From positions 1 through 60,551 of the forward strand of contig CANRGH010000013.1 of the NCBI GenBank assembly GCA_947630135.1: 60,551 nucleotides of DNA, in the 5' to 3' direction. A program made the position numbers and the translations under genes. This stretch comes from an uncultured Monoglobus sp. GTDB lineage: Bacteria; Bacillota; Clostridia; Monoglobales; Monoglobaceae. Positions 32,966-40,803 of this stretch are shown here, piece after piece (within the stretch, counting starts at the first letter, position 1; the number at the start of each line of letters is the position of its first letter). Below the pieces are notes generated by a model that saw only the letters and a program-made list of their open reading frames with translations, did no database searches and had not been told where the DNA came from.

Positions 32966-33661
32966 ATGTTCAAAATTAAAATCGCCGGCCTGACCGTCGG
33001 CATTGACAACAAATACCAATACGCCGAAACGCTCTGCGAGGATTATTTCGCGGATGGAAACACGGATTTTGACATATGCGTGACCGAGGCCGAGATCGCG
33101 GCCGAAAAAACCGAGGATATTTCGGATCCCGGCTATCTCGAAAGCCTCGCAGTCTACCGGAAGATCGCGGAAAAGCTTCCGGATTACGACGGCTTTTTGA
33201 TGCACGGAGTGGTGCTTAAGGTCGACGGCGAGGGCTACGCATTCACGGCGCCGAGCGGCACCGGCAAAACCACCCACGCCATGTATTGGAAAAAACTCTT
33301 CGGTGACAGGTGCGTTATCGTCAACGGAGACAAGCCCCTTATCAGGTTCATAGACGGCGAGTTCCGCGCCTACGGCACACCGTGGTGCGGCAAGGAAAAC
33401 CTCCACACCAACACGAGCGCGCCGCTCCGCCGCCTGTTCTGCGTGAACCGCTCGGCCGAGAACCGCGTTGTTCCGCTTGACCCGAAAACGTCGCTGACGC
33501 GGCTGCTGGCGGCGGTGTACCGCCCGAAGGATCCGACGCTTTTTGAAAAAACGGCAGAGTATATTATGCTTTTTTTGAAAAAAGTCGCCGTCTGCGACCT
33601 TTTCTGCAATATGAGCGTTGACGCGGCAAAATGCGCCTATAACGCGGCAAAAGAAAAATAA
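32966..33661 (+). CDS. HPr-kinase-like P-loop protein
   Basis: The 231-residue protein resembles the C-terminal kinase domain of HPr kinase/PEPCK-like proteins: Walker A FTAPSGTGKTTHAMYWKK, a following VNGDKPLIRF strand and GTPWCGKENLHTN. Homologues of this shortened type occur in peptide (lasso and related RiPP) clusters, where some phosphorylate a Ser on the precursor peptide. Here it lies beside an ABC exporter, a PqqD protein and an S26 peptidase, which supports a tailoring role; the substrate is unknown. No strong ribosome-binding site precedes the ATG, suggesting coupling with the upstream gene. Confidence 0.75.
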   Translation: MFKIKIAGLTVGIDNKYQYAETLCEDYFADGNTDFDICVTEAEIAAEKTEDISDPGYLESLAVYRKIAEKLPDYDGFLMHGVVLKVDGEGYAFTAPSGTGKTTHAMYWKKLFGDRCVIVNGDKPLIRFIDGEFRAYGTPWCGKENLHTNTSAPLRRLFCVNRSAENRVVPLDPKTSLTRLLAAVYRPKDPTLFEKTAEYIMLFLKKVAVCDLFCNMSVDAAKCAYNAAKEK

Positions 33662-33682
33662 AAGGCGGCTATCTGCCGCCTA
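33657..33682 (-). terminator. Convergent terminator overlapping the ABC gene end
   Basis: The stem AGGCGG/CCGCCT includes the ABC gene stop codon and is followed on the minus strand by TTTTATTTTT; on the plus strand it can also slow transcription from the HprK-like gene. Confidence 0.7.
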
Positions 33683-35339
33683 TGCTTTTGACATTTACGT
33701 TTCCGCCGCTTAAGGTTATGACCGTGTCGCATACCTTAAACGCCGACGGCTTGTGTGACACTATTATGCACGTCTTGTCCTCGAGCGACTTGAGATTTGA
33801 CAGCAGCTCGACCTCAGTTTTCTCATCAAGAGCCGACGTCGCCTCGTCAAGCAGCAGCACTCCCGCCCCCGAAAGCACGGCGCGGGTTATGGCGAGGCGC
33901 TGTACCTGACCCTCGGAAAGGCCAAGGCCGTTCTCGCCTATCTCGGTGTCGAACCCGTCGGGGAGCTGCTCCAGAAATTCTTTCGCGCAGCTTATCTCGG
34001 CGGCCCGCCAAAGCTCTTCGTCAGACGCGTCGGGCTTGACCATGGTCAGTGTGCCGCGTATGGTTCCCGACAATATCATATTGCCCTGAGGAACATACGC
34101 GAAAAGCGCGCGCGTGCCGGGGCCCGCCTCAAGGCGCTCGCCCCCGACAGTGACCGAGACGCTTCCGCCGTCGGGCTTATACACGCCGAGAAGCAGCTTG
34201 AGCAGCGTGCTCTTGCCTATTCCGGAATGGCCGCCGATAACGGCGAAGCTGCCGCGCTTTACGGCAAAATCGGCGTTCTTTATTACCGGAAGCTTATCAT
34301 ACGAAAAACTGACATCCGAAAAGCGCAGCTCGGAAAAGCCGCGGTAGTATTCCGCCCGGTCCCTCGGAGCGCAGGTCTCCTCGTCGGGCAGGTTCTCGAT
34401 CTCCATAATGCGCTCGGCGGAAGCCAGAATTGAAAACACGCGGGGTATGACCCCGGTCATGGCGGCCACCGGCGACTGAACGCGGTTCACAAGCTGCAAA
34501 ATGGCGGTCAGTGTGCCGAAGGTTATCAGCCCCAGCGACAGCTTATAGGCGCTCCAGATCAGAGCGTAGAGGCTGCCTATGCTGAACAGCAGGCTCGCGC
34601 CCATATATGACACGATATGAACGTTGCTGCGGCGGATCCTCGCGCGGCGAACATTGTTTTGCCGCTCGCCTCCGATATCGCCGACGCGGTCCTCGATTCC
34701 GAAAACCTTTATCATAAGCAGGTTCGCGATCGTTTCCTGAAAGAACGAGTTTCCTTTCGAGACCGCGCTCTGCACCCGCTTATGCAGGCCCTTGAGATAA
34801 CGGCCAAAAACTCTGACCGCGATAAGGAACAGGGCGCCGCCGATCAGAAAGATCAAACCGAATTTGAGATCGAGCTTAAGCAGGCCGATCAGAGCCAGCA
34901 CCAAAGTCACGGCGAACCCGAAAACCGCGGGCACAAGGGTCAGAACATTGGCCGAGATCACCGACACGTCGTCGGTCAGCCTGGTCATAAGGTCGCCGCT
35001 GTGATAGGCCGTGACCGAAGCGTAATCCTTCCTGATTATCATTGAAAACACGCGCTGCTTAAGGTCCCTGTCAAGCGACGCGGTGGAACGCTCCTCGATA
35101 TAAGCGGAGAGATACGAAAGCATGATCTCGGCGAGAATGACCGAAACGGCGATAACCGACTGCGCGAGCAGCCGCTTCATGTCCCGTGAAGTCGCGGCGT
35201 CGATAACGCTTTTTGACAGGAACGCGAAATAAACGCCCAGCGCGGAAGAAACGCCGTTGAGCGCAATCAACAAAAACATTATATACCGACGGCCGCGGAT
35301 ACGGCCGCATATCCATCCGAGAGTTCCGCTTCTGCGCAT
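33669..35339 (-). CDS. ABC transporter, fused permease-ATPase (exporter type)
   Basis: The 556-residue protein has a type-I exporter membrane domain (six helices, about 20-310) followed by an ATPase domain with Walker A VIGGHSGIGKSTLLKLLLGV, signature GLSEGQVQRLAITRAVLSGA, Walker B VLLLDEATSALDE and the H-loop IIVSHKP. The signature is GLSEGQ instead of LSGGQ, a common variant. I chose the ATG at 35339, which has AAGGAGG 8 bases upstream, rather than the longer frame to 35417. There is no C39 peptidase domain. It is convergent with the HprK-like gene and divergent from pqqD, fitting an export role for a product of this locus. Confidence 0.88.
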   Translation of the reverse strand: MRRSGTLGWICGRIRGRRYIMFLLIALNGVSSALGVYFAFLSKSVIDAATSRDMKRLLAQSVIAVSVILAEIMLSYLSAYIEERSTASLDRDLKQRVFSMIIRKDYASVTAYHSGDLMTRLTDDVSVISANVLTLVPAVFGFAVTLVLALIGLLKLDLKFGLIFLIGGALFLIAVRVFGRYLKGLHKRVQSAVSKGNSFFQETIANLLMIKVFGIEDRVGDIGGERQNNVRRARIRRSNVHIVSYMGASLLFSIGSLYALIWSAYKLSLGLITFGTLTAILQLVNRVQSPVAAMTGVIPRVFSILASAERIMEIENLPDEETCAPRDRAEYYRGFSELRFSDVSFSYDKLPVIKNADFAVKRGSFAVIGGHSGIGKSTLLKLLLGVYKPDGGSVSVTVGGERLEAGPGTRALFAYVPQGNMILSGTIRGTLTMVKPDASDEELWRAAEISCAKEFLEQLPDGFDTEIGENGLGLSEGQVQRLAITRAVLSGAGVLLLDEATSALDEKTEVELLSNLKSLEDKTCIIVSHKPSAFKVCDTVITLSGGNVNVKSIGGR

Positions 35340-35432
35340 CCTGCGCACCTCCTTATCGGAATTCTGCTTAATCATTATAACACAGCAAACAATATTTTTC
35401 AACATATATTTAAGCAAGCAAGGAGAAAGACT

Positions 35433-35696
35433 ATGAAAATAAAAGACGGATACATTTTAAAGGAATTCGGCGGCGAGGCGGTCGTTATTGAAAGCGGGAC
35501 CGCGAACGGACGCAGCTCCGTGATCGAGCTCAATGAGAGCGGCATCATACTCTGGAAAGCGCTCGAAAAGGGCGCAAATATCGACGCCCTGGCAGCGGCG
35601 CTCACCGCGGAGTATGACATTGACGCGGCAACCGCGAAGCAGGACGCCGAAAAATTTGCCGAGACCCTGCAAAACGCGGGCGTCCTCACCGACTAA
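35433..35696 (+). CDS. PqqD-family protein (RiPP recognition element-like)
   Basis: The 87-residue protein fits the PqqD fold: N-terminal beta strands, then NESGIILWKALEKGANIDAL and the helical DAATAKQDAEKFAETLQNAG with a terminal GVL. PqqD-type proteins bind the leader of a precursor peptide and hand it to a modifying enzyme. AAGGAGA precedes the ATG. It is followed after 12 bases by the S26 peptidase gene. No radical SAM, cyclase or precursor gene that I can recognise is in the window, so its partner is open. Confidence 0.85.
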   Translation: MKIKDGYILKEFGGEAVVIESGTANGRSSVIELNESGIILWKALEKGANIDALAAALTAEYDIDAATAKQDAEKFAETLQNAGVLTD

Positions 35697-35708
35697 AGGA
35701 TCCGGCCC

Positions 35709-36170
35709 ATGGAAAGCAAACAGACAAAAAAACTGCCCATGGAAAAACTGCTGCCGATAATGCTCGGCGAGTTTGAACAGGGAAAAACATTCAGAATGAT
35801 CACCAACGGGACAAGCATGATGCCGCTTATCGGAAACGGCTGCGACACCGTTGTATTAAAAAAGCCCGCCGAGGGCGGGCTTAAAAAATATGACATACCG
35901 CTCTACCGCCGCGCCGACGGCAGCTTTGTTCTGCATCGGATCATCCGCGTCACAAAGAACGGCTATGTGATGTGCGGCGACAACCAAACCGCACCCGAGC
36001 CCGGCATCACCGACGAGAACGTTCTGGCGGTCGCCTGCGGCGTTATCAAAAAAGACGGCAGGATATATCATCTTCGCGGAGCGCGCTACCGCGTTTATTG
36101 CGCCGCGCTGTCCATGTTCCGCCCCGCAAGGCGGCTCCTTTCAAAAGTCAAACGCTTTATCCTGCGCTGA
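35709..36170 (+). CDS. S24/S26-family signal-peptidase-like protein
   Basis: The 153-residue protein has the signal-peptidase core: nucleophile Ser in FRMITNGTSMMPLIGNGCDT, a following DTVVL strand, and FVLHRIIRV where the Lys of bacterial SPase I is replaced by His, as in SipW/ER-type enzymes; VMCGDNQTAPEPGI is the conserved Gly-Asp-Asn box. No clear N-terminal membrane anchor is present; a C-terminal basic, hydrophobic stretch may associate with membrane. It could cut the leader of a peptide recognised by the adjacent PqqD protein (inference). Confidence 0.8.
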   Translation: MESKQTKKLPMEKLLPIMLGEFEQGKTFRMITNGTSMMPLIGNGCDTVVLKKPAEGGLKKYDIPLYRRADGSFVLHRIIRVTKNGYVMCGDNQTAPEPGITDENVLAVACGVIKKDGRIYHLRGARYRVYCAALSMFRPARRLLSKVKRFILR

Positions 36171-36181
36171 CGCGCTTTGTT

Positions 36182-36210
36182 CCGCGGCTCATACGCCGCG
36201 GCATTTTAAT
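36182..36210 (+). terminator. Terminator of the pqqD-peptidase unit
   Basis: CCGCGGC/GCCGCGG with a 6-base loop is followed by ATTTTAATT, 12 bases after the stop codon. Confidence 0.7.
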
Positions 36211-36216
36211 TCTCTC

Positions 36217-36351
36217 TTAACCCAGCCGTCCGACTATCGCTTTGTACTGTTCCTCGGTTAATCTGCCGAGAGTGTACATAACGTCCGCCTTTTCCGCGAG
36301 ACCTAATGTCTTTCCCGCCTCTATCAGCTTAAGAAACAGAATATAGCTCAT
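36217..36351 (-). CDS. XkdX-like small phage protein
   Basis: A 44-residue protein, MSYILFLKLIEAGKTLGLAE then KADVMYTLGRLTEEQYKAIV and GRLG, with GGGGTGA upstream of its ATG and a 23-base overlap with the preceding gene. The G-R-L-T-E-E-Q-Y-x-x-I-V-G core is the hallmark of XkdX proteins, which follow xkdV and xkdW in PBSX-like prophages. Function in tails is unknown. It is too short for most gene finders. Confidence 0.75.
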   Translation of the reverse strand: MSYILFLKLIEAGKTLGLAEKADVMYTLGRLTEEQYKAIVGRLG

Positions 36352-36706
36352 CTATCTTCACCCCGCTTTCAAGCAGCGCCAGCCTCATGTCGAGCTCAAG
36401 CATCTGATAGTTCGCGTCGGACTCCATAAGGTATTTTTTATACGCTTCCTCGCCCAGCTCGACCGCCCGTTCCAATTCGCCCGCACGGAGCTGTTCCTGC
36501 GTGAACTTCATGCCGTCCAGCCACTCATAGCCGCTGTTGTCGATCTCGCTGACTTCCGCCTCGGGGTAACACTCAAGCAGCTCGTCACGCTCGCTCTCCG
36601 AAGCGGCGCCAATGATCTCATCATGCTCCTCATCACCGAAGTCCCTCTTTATAGCCAGTTCATACCGCACAAGCTGCAATTGGTCTCCGTAAAATCTGTA
36701 CTTCAA
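36329..36706 (-). CDS. Phage tail-fibre-associated protein (XkdW position)
   Basis: The 125-residue protein is acidic and largely helical after an N-terminal beta segment (LKYRFYGDQLQLVRYELAIK); it has no recognised domain. I set the start at the TTG at 36706, which has GGGGGTG six bases upstream; the GTG nine bases earlier lies almost on the previous stop codon. Its place between a fibre gene and an XkdX-like gene corresponds to xkdW. Confidence 0.65.
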   Translation of the reverse strand: MKYRFYGDQLQLVRYELAIKRDFGDEEHDEIIGAASESERDELLECYPEAEVSEIDNSGYEWLDGMKFTQEQLRAGELERAVELGEEAYKKYLMESDANYQMLELDMRLALLESGVKIDELYSVS

Positions 36707-36718
36707 TATCGTCACCCC

Positions 36719-38302
36719 CTACTGGTACCGGTTGTTGTCAAATGTATTGGTTGACCCACCGCTGTTGGTGTAATTTTTGCCGGGGATATAGTTGTCCGAA
36801 ATATCATTGTAAGTTCCTTGGCACCAGATAGTATACTGCGACGCAGTATAATCCGAGCTCTGACCGCTCCCTCTCATTACATAGTTGCCTACGATTTTAT
36901 TATAATTTCCGGCTATATCTATTCCGAAGTTGTAATTAAACACCGAATTGTTTGCAGCTATATTGTATTTTGCTTTTTCACCGCTGGCGGTCAGATATAT
37001 TCCCCTGTCGCCGCTCGCGCCGTCGGATATTTGCAATACGTTTCCTTTAACTATATTTTTTGAACTTCCCCAGTCTATATAAATACCCTGATCACAGTTT
37101 TCAACAAAATTATCAACGACAGCGGACGTGAATACATAATCAAAATATATAGCTCTTGTGCATTTTACAAAACGACAGCTGTTGATGATTATATTGTTGT
37201 TCTGTGTTATTCTAAGTCCCTCCGCACACGCGTCAAACGTAACGTTTTGGATGAGAGCGTTATTATGGTTTCGCGTTCCGGATATTCCGTAATTATTTCC
37301 GCTTGTATATACGGTTCGTTTTCCCGAGATGTTTAGATCTCTGACAGTCACATTATCCGAATTTATGCTTAACAATGTAAAGTTGTCAGCCGCGCGCGTG
37401 AGCACGGTTCCTTTTCCCATACCCTCGATCGTAACGTTTGGTTTGTTAATGTTGATCGAGCCGGATATGCTATACGTTCCCTCAAGCAGCACTGCCTTAC
37501 CGCCGCTCGCGGGCAGGGCGTTTATCGCGGCCTGTATCTCGGCTTGATCGGCTGTGCCGTCACAGAGAAAGTCGCACATACCCGCGGTGTGGCCCGACGC
37601 AGCCGCGCCCACAACCTTGGTCGCCGCCGCCGAAACACCCGCGACCTTTCCGTAAACAGTTGTTATATACGCCTCTTTGTAGCGATGATCGGCCTTGCCT
37701 ATCTTATCGCTGTTGTCAAGCTCCGGATATAATCCTTTATATGTTTTAAGGTCTCCTTTGGCCCGCATGGTCCCGCCGGCCTCGATCGATCCGCTCGCTT
37801 TTATGTCTTTTGCGGATACGCTCCCATCCGCTACTATGCTGCCGCCGGCACCGCCGCTGACTTTAAGCTGCTCAACCTCTACGCTGCCGTGATGCTTGAC
37901 TTCGCCCCAGTTTTCAATGGTCCCGTTGATACGCAAACTGCTGCGCGTTTCGGATGATGGATGTTCATATTCGTCAAATCCGCCTACTTTAACATCGCTA
38001 CCGGCATGCACGGTTCCCACAAGATTAACCTCTCCCGGTATTGTAACATTACCGTTTTTGGTATCCAGTTTGTTTTTCAACAAATAATTTAAACATTCCG
38101 CAACATTACGAAATATGGTCGTCGGGAATTCGGGGTCCAATTCATCGTTAAGATTGCCGACATCTTTTAAAAACCTGTGTCCCTCTTCGGACAGCGTTAT
38201 CGAGTCCAAGCCTTCCTCCAATTTTTTAACCTTATCAAACTGTGGCTTGATCTCTCCCAAAAACGTCTTCAGTTCACTCAAGCTTATGGGTTTTTCCGCC
38301 AT
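36719..38302 (-). CDS. Phage tail-spike-like protein with parallel beta-helix
   Basis: The 527-residue protein has an N-terminal helical part (1-90), a stretch of short Gly/Ala repeats (about 100-190; VKVGGFDEYEHPSSETRSSL, GSVEVEQLKVSGGAGG) that probably forms a triple-stranded stalk, then a right-handed beta-helix (about 230-527). The helix carries the pectate-lyase-3/NosD-like opening CDFLCDGTADQAEIQAAINA and many N-N-x-I and G-I-x-L turns. Such proteins bind or cleave surface polysaccharides at phage tail tips. GGAGGTGAAAC precedes the ATG. Confidence 0.82.
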   Translation of the reverse strand: MAEKPISLSELKTFLGEIKPQFDKVKKLEEGLDSITLSEEGHRFLKDVGNLNDELDPEFPTTIFRNVAECLNYLLKNKLDTKNGNVTIPGEVNLVGTVHAGSDVKVGGFDEYEHPSSETRSSLRINGTIENWGEVKHHGSVEVEQLKVSGGAGGSIVADGSVSAKDIKASGSIEAGGTMRAKGDLKTYKGLYPELDNSDKIGKADHRYKEAYITTVYGKVAGVSAAATKVVGAAASGHTAGMCDFLCDGTADQAEIQAAINALPASGGKAVLLEGTYSISGSININKPNVTIEGMGKGTVLTRAADNFTLLSINSDNVTVRDLNISGKRTVYTSGNNYGISGTRNHNNALIQNVTFDACAEGLRITQNNNIIINSCRFVKCTRAIYFDYVFTSAVVDNFVENCDQGIYIDWGSSKNIVKGNVLQISDGASGDRGIYLTASGEKAKYNIAANNSVFNYNFGIDIAGNYNKIVGNYVMRGSGQSSDYTASQYTIWCQGTYNDISDNYIPGKNYTNSGGSTNTFDNNRYQ

Positions 38303-38314
38303 AGTTTCACCTCC

Positions 38315-39223
38315 TTATGCCGCGAGAACCTCTGTGACCATTGCCGTCACTTCCGCGGACGTGGCAAAGTCGTAATTCTCTGACAGCAGCTTCTTATTAG
38401 AATTAAGCCTGGCAACCCCGTTTGCCGCTCCTTTCTCGGATGTCGGTATCGCTCCGACCTCGCTTGCGGTATACGTCGGCTTGGCCGCTGCCTTTGCCCA
38501 CGCCTGAACGTCCGTCGTGTTAAGTTTTCCCGCCAAAGCCGAGTAGACAGCCTTATTCTGCACCGGATTTGTTGAGTTTGCGTTAAGCTTATCATCAACG
38601 GTCACGGCCGCCGGGATGCTCGGCTTGTCCGTAAGGTCGTTGTAGCTGTGCTTGTGACTTGCGGGCGCTTTTCCCGCCACGTCCGTCTGGAGCTTGGTGA
38701 TCGCGCTCATCATCTCTGTCGCCTCGCCCTCATGCTCGGCTATGTAGTCGATCACCTCTTTGATCGTGTCGATTGTGCCGTTGTCCGTGACCTTTTTGGC
38801 AAACGCGTCGATCTGCGCGTTTATCGCGGACAGGACCTGCGCCGAGGTCTGAAATCCGCTGTCGTTCGCTATCTGCGACACTTTGGTCGGGACCGTGACG
38901 TCAACCGCCTTAGACGCGGGAACCAACGCAGTACCATTTACCTTAACGCTCTCGATCACATTCGCCTGCGCGCCGCTCGGCGCGTGGGCCGAAGTGCTGT
39001 GCGCGTAAGCCGCGTCATAATTTGTCTTGAGCGCAGTCGTGAACGCTATGTCCGTAGCATCAAGCACCGTCTTGTTGCTGTGCGTGTGCGATGAGTCGGT
39101 GAGCGAGTTTACCGACTCAAGAGTCGCGAACGCATCCGAAAGCAGCTCTACCAGTGTTTTCAGATCTTCCAGATTGATCGGCTTGTCATCCGGCGCCGTT
39201 GATACCAATCTCATATCAGCCAT
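38315..39223 (-). CDS. Phage tail-fibre-like protein
   Basis: The 302-residue protein has an N-terminal peptide KPINLEDLKTLVELLSDAFA like that of the neighbouring fibre gene (KPISLSELKTFLGEIKPQFD), Ser/His-rich collar elements (SHTHSNKTVLD, SHKHSYNDLTDKPSIP) typical of tail fibres, and the SNPVQNKAVYSAL-type motif seen here as NSTNPVQNKAVYSALAGKLN. Probably trimeric and part of the host-binding fibre. GAAGGAGG precedes the ATG. Confidence 0.82.
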   Translation of the reverse strand: MADMRLVSTAPDDKPINLEDLKTLVELLSDAFATLESVNSLTDSSHTHSNKTVLDATDIAFTTALKTNYDAAYAHSTSAHAPSGAQANVIESVKVNGTALVPASKAVDVTVPTKVSQIANDSGFQTSAQVLSAINAQIDAFAKKVTDNGTIDTIKEVIDYIAEHEGEATEMMSAITKLQTDVAGKAPASHKHSYNDLTDKPSIPAAVTVDDKLNANSTNPVQNKAVYSALAGKLNTTDVQAWAKAAAKPTYTASEVGAIPTSEKGAANGVARLNSNKKLLSENYDFATSAEVTAMVTEVLAA

Positions 39224-39248
39224 AATTCATTCCTCCTTCTAAGTTTTA

Positions 39249-40316
39249 TTAATTATTAATAATGCCGTTCACCGCGCCGCTTGTCTCGTTGATCGTCGCG
39301 CAGTCAACCGAAAGCGTGCCGCCGTCAAGCTTAAGTCCCGTGCCGATTGCGTTGATTTTTAAAGCCTCGGTCTTTTCGATCAATTCAACCGCGGCTTTTA
39401 ACTCGTCGATCTGACTTTGCAGCTTATCATCCTCGCCCGCGCGCTTTATTATCTCGGCCTGAAACGCGGAGCTTAAAGAACTTTCCACGCCTTTACTCCG
39501 CTCGATCTCCGCATTGATCTTGTTCTCAAGCGCTGTATCGGCATCTCTTCTGTTGCTTTCTTCTTCATCAATCCGATTATTCAGATCTTCCGATTCGGCA
39601 ACAATATTATCCTGCAAAGTCTGGTCCGCGCTCTTGCGCTCCGAGGCCTCATCATCAATTCTCTTTTCCAAAGCGGCGAGGTCTTCCAATGTGCCTTGCG
39701 CTATAATGCTGTCGATCTGTTTTTGCAGCTTATCATCCTCACCCGCGCGCTTTATTATCTCGGCCTGAAACGCGGAGCTTAAAGAACTTTCCACGCCTTT
39801 ACTCCGCTCGATCTCCGCATTGATCTTGTTCTCAAGCGCCGTATCGGCTTCTCTTCTGTTGCTTTCTTCCTCATCAATCCGATTATTCAGATCTTCCGAC
39901 TCGGCATCAATATTATCCCGCAAAGCTTCATCCGCGGCCTGTCGAGCCGCCGCCTCACTGTCAATTCTGCCTCCGAGCGCGCTGTCGGCGGCTTCTCGTG
40001 CCGAAATTTCGTCGCTTATGCTTTTTCTGATTTTATCGTCCTCGCCGCTGCGTTTAATTATCTCTGCCTGAATGACGGAGTTCAACGAGCTGTCAACGCC
40101 CTTACGCTGTTCAACCTCATAATCGATCTTCTCTTTTACGGTCATTTCCTCGTCATAATCCACATCATCGGCGGTGTGACGGTTCGCGAGCCCCTTAAAA
40201 TGCTCTTCGCAAATCCTGCTCAAATCGGCCGCCAGCTTGTCGCAGTATTTTATGAACCAGCCGTTTTTGCCGTCCATAGCATATTCATGCCGCCTCGAAT
40301 CATACCATAATGACAT
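39249..40316 (-). CDS. Coiled-coil phage fibre protein with tandem 102-residue duplication
   Basis: The 355-residue protein starts MSLWYDSRRHEYAMDGKNGW, a globular cap, then HTADDVDYDEEMTVKEKIDY as in clostridial prophage fibres. A long series of coiled-coil blocks follows (RIDEEESNRR-ADTALENKINAEIERSKGVE) and a short beta tip. Two blocks are near-identical at DNA level with a 306-base period (about 39415-39590 and 39721-39896). I chose the ATG at 40316 (GGAGG upstream). It is the most upstream gene of the fibre module; no baseplate, tube, holin or lysin genes are present. Confidence 0.8.
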   Translation of the reverse strand: MSLWYDSRRHEYAMDGKNGWFIKYCDKLAADLSRICEEHFKGLANRHTADDVDYDEEMTVKEKIDYEVEQRKGVDSSLNSVIQAEIIKRSGEDDKIRKSISDEISAREAADSALGGRIDSEAAARQAADEALRDNIDAESEDLNNRIDEEESNRREADTALENKINAEIERSKGVESSLSSAFQAEIIKRAGEDDKLQKQIDSIIAQGTLEDLAALEKRIDDEASERKSADQTLQDNIVAESEDLNNRIDEEESNRRDADTALENKINAEIERSKGVESSLSSAFQAEIIKRAGEDDKLQSQIDELKAAVELIEKTEALKINAIGTGLKLDGGTLSVDCATINETSGAVNGIINN

Positions 40317-40518
40317 CTTATTTTCCTCCAAATAATTTATTTGTGGTATCCAATTATAATTATACAATATAATTCGTGCAGAACGTCACCAACATAGTGA
40401 TTAGCGATTAGTAAATAGCGAATAGGCACGCCCGCGCAAACAAAAAAAGCCTTAACTTGGTCGCTAACTTGGTCGCCAACTTGGTCGGCGTCGTCAAATA
40501 TTCGCCTCTTTATGCACA

Positions 40519-40552
40519 TAAAAACGAAGACCCTGCGCTGCAGGGTCTTCGT
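40519..40552 (-). terminator. Terminator of tRNA-Glu
   Basis: The perfect stem ACGAAGACCCTGC/GCAGGGTCTTCGT with a 3-base loop is followed on the minus strand by TTTTTATG. Confidence 0.88.
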
Positions 40553-40574
40553 AAAACGCCGCGTTCGGCGGCTG

Positions 40575-40649
40575 TGGTGATCCGTAGGGGAATTGAACCC
40601 CTGTTACCGCCGTGAAAGGGCGGTGTCTTAACCTCTTGACCAACGGACC
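40575..40649 (-). tRNA. tRNA-Glu (anticodon TTC)
   Basis: A complete 75-base cloverleaf on the minus strand: acceptor GGTCCGT/ACGGATC with discriminator A and encoded CCA, anticodon arm CCGCC-CTTTCAC-GGCGG with TTC, and T-arm AGGGGTTCAATTCCCCT. It has its own terminator downstream. Confidence 0.96.
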
Positions 40650-40743
40650 GCGTCTTTTTGTTTGAGACGGGTTGTATTATAACATAATCCGCGGCCCGTG
40701 TCAAGGTTTTTATTAAAATTTTGCCCGCGATCCGCGCCGGCAC

Positions 40744-40772
40744 TTGTAAAATTCCGCAAAATGGTTTATAAT
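40744..40772 (+). promoter_or_regulatory. Promoter of the DUF362 gene
   Basis: TTGTAA, a 17-base spacer, then TATAAT, 31 bases before the start codon. Confidence 0.65.
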
Positions 40773-40803
40773 TACATCATAATTATAAAAGGAGCGTGCT
40801 CAA

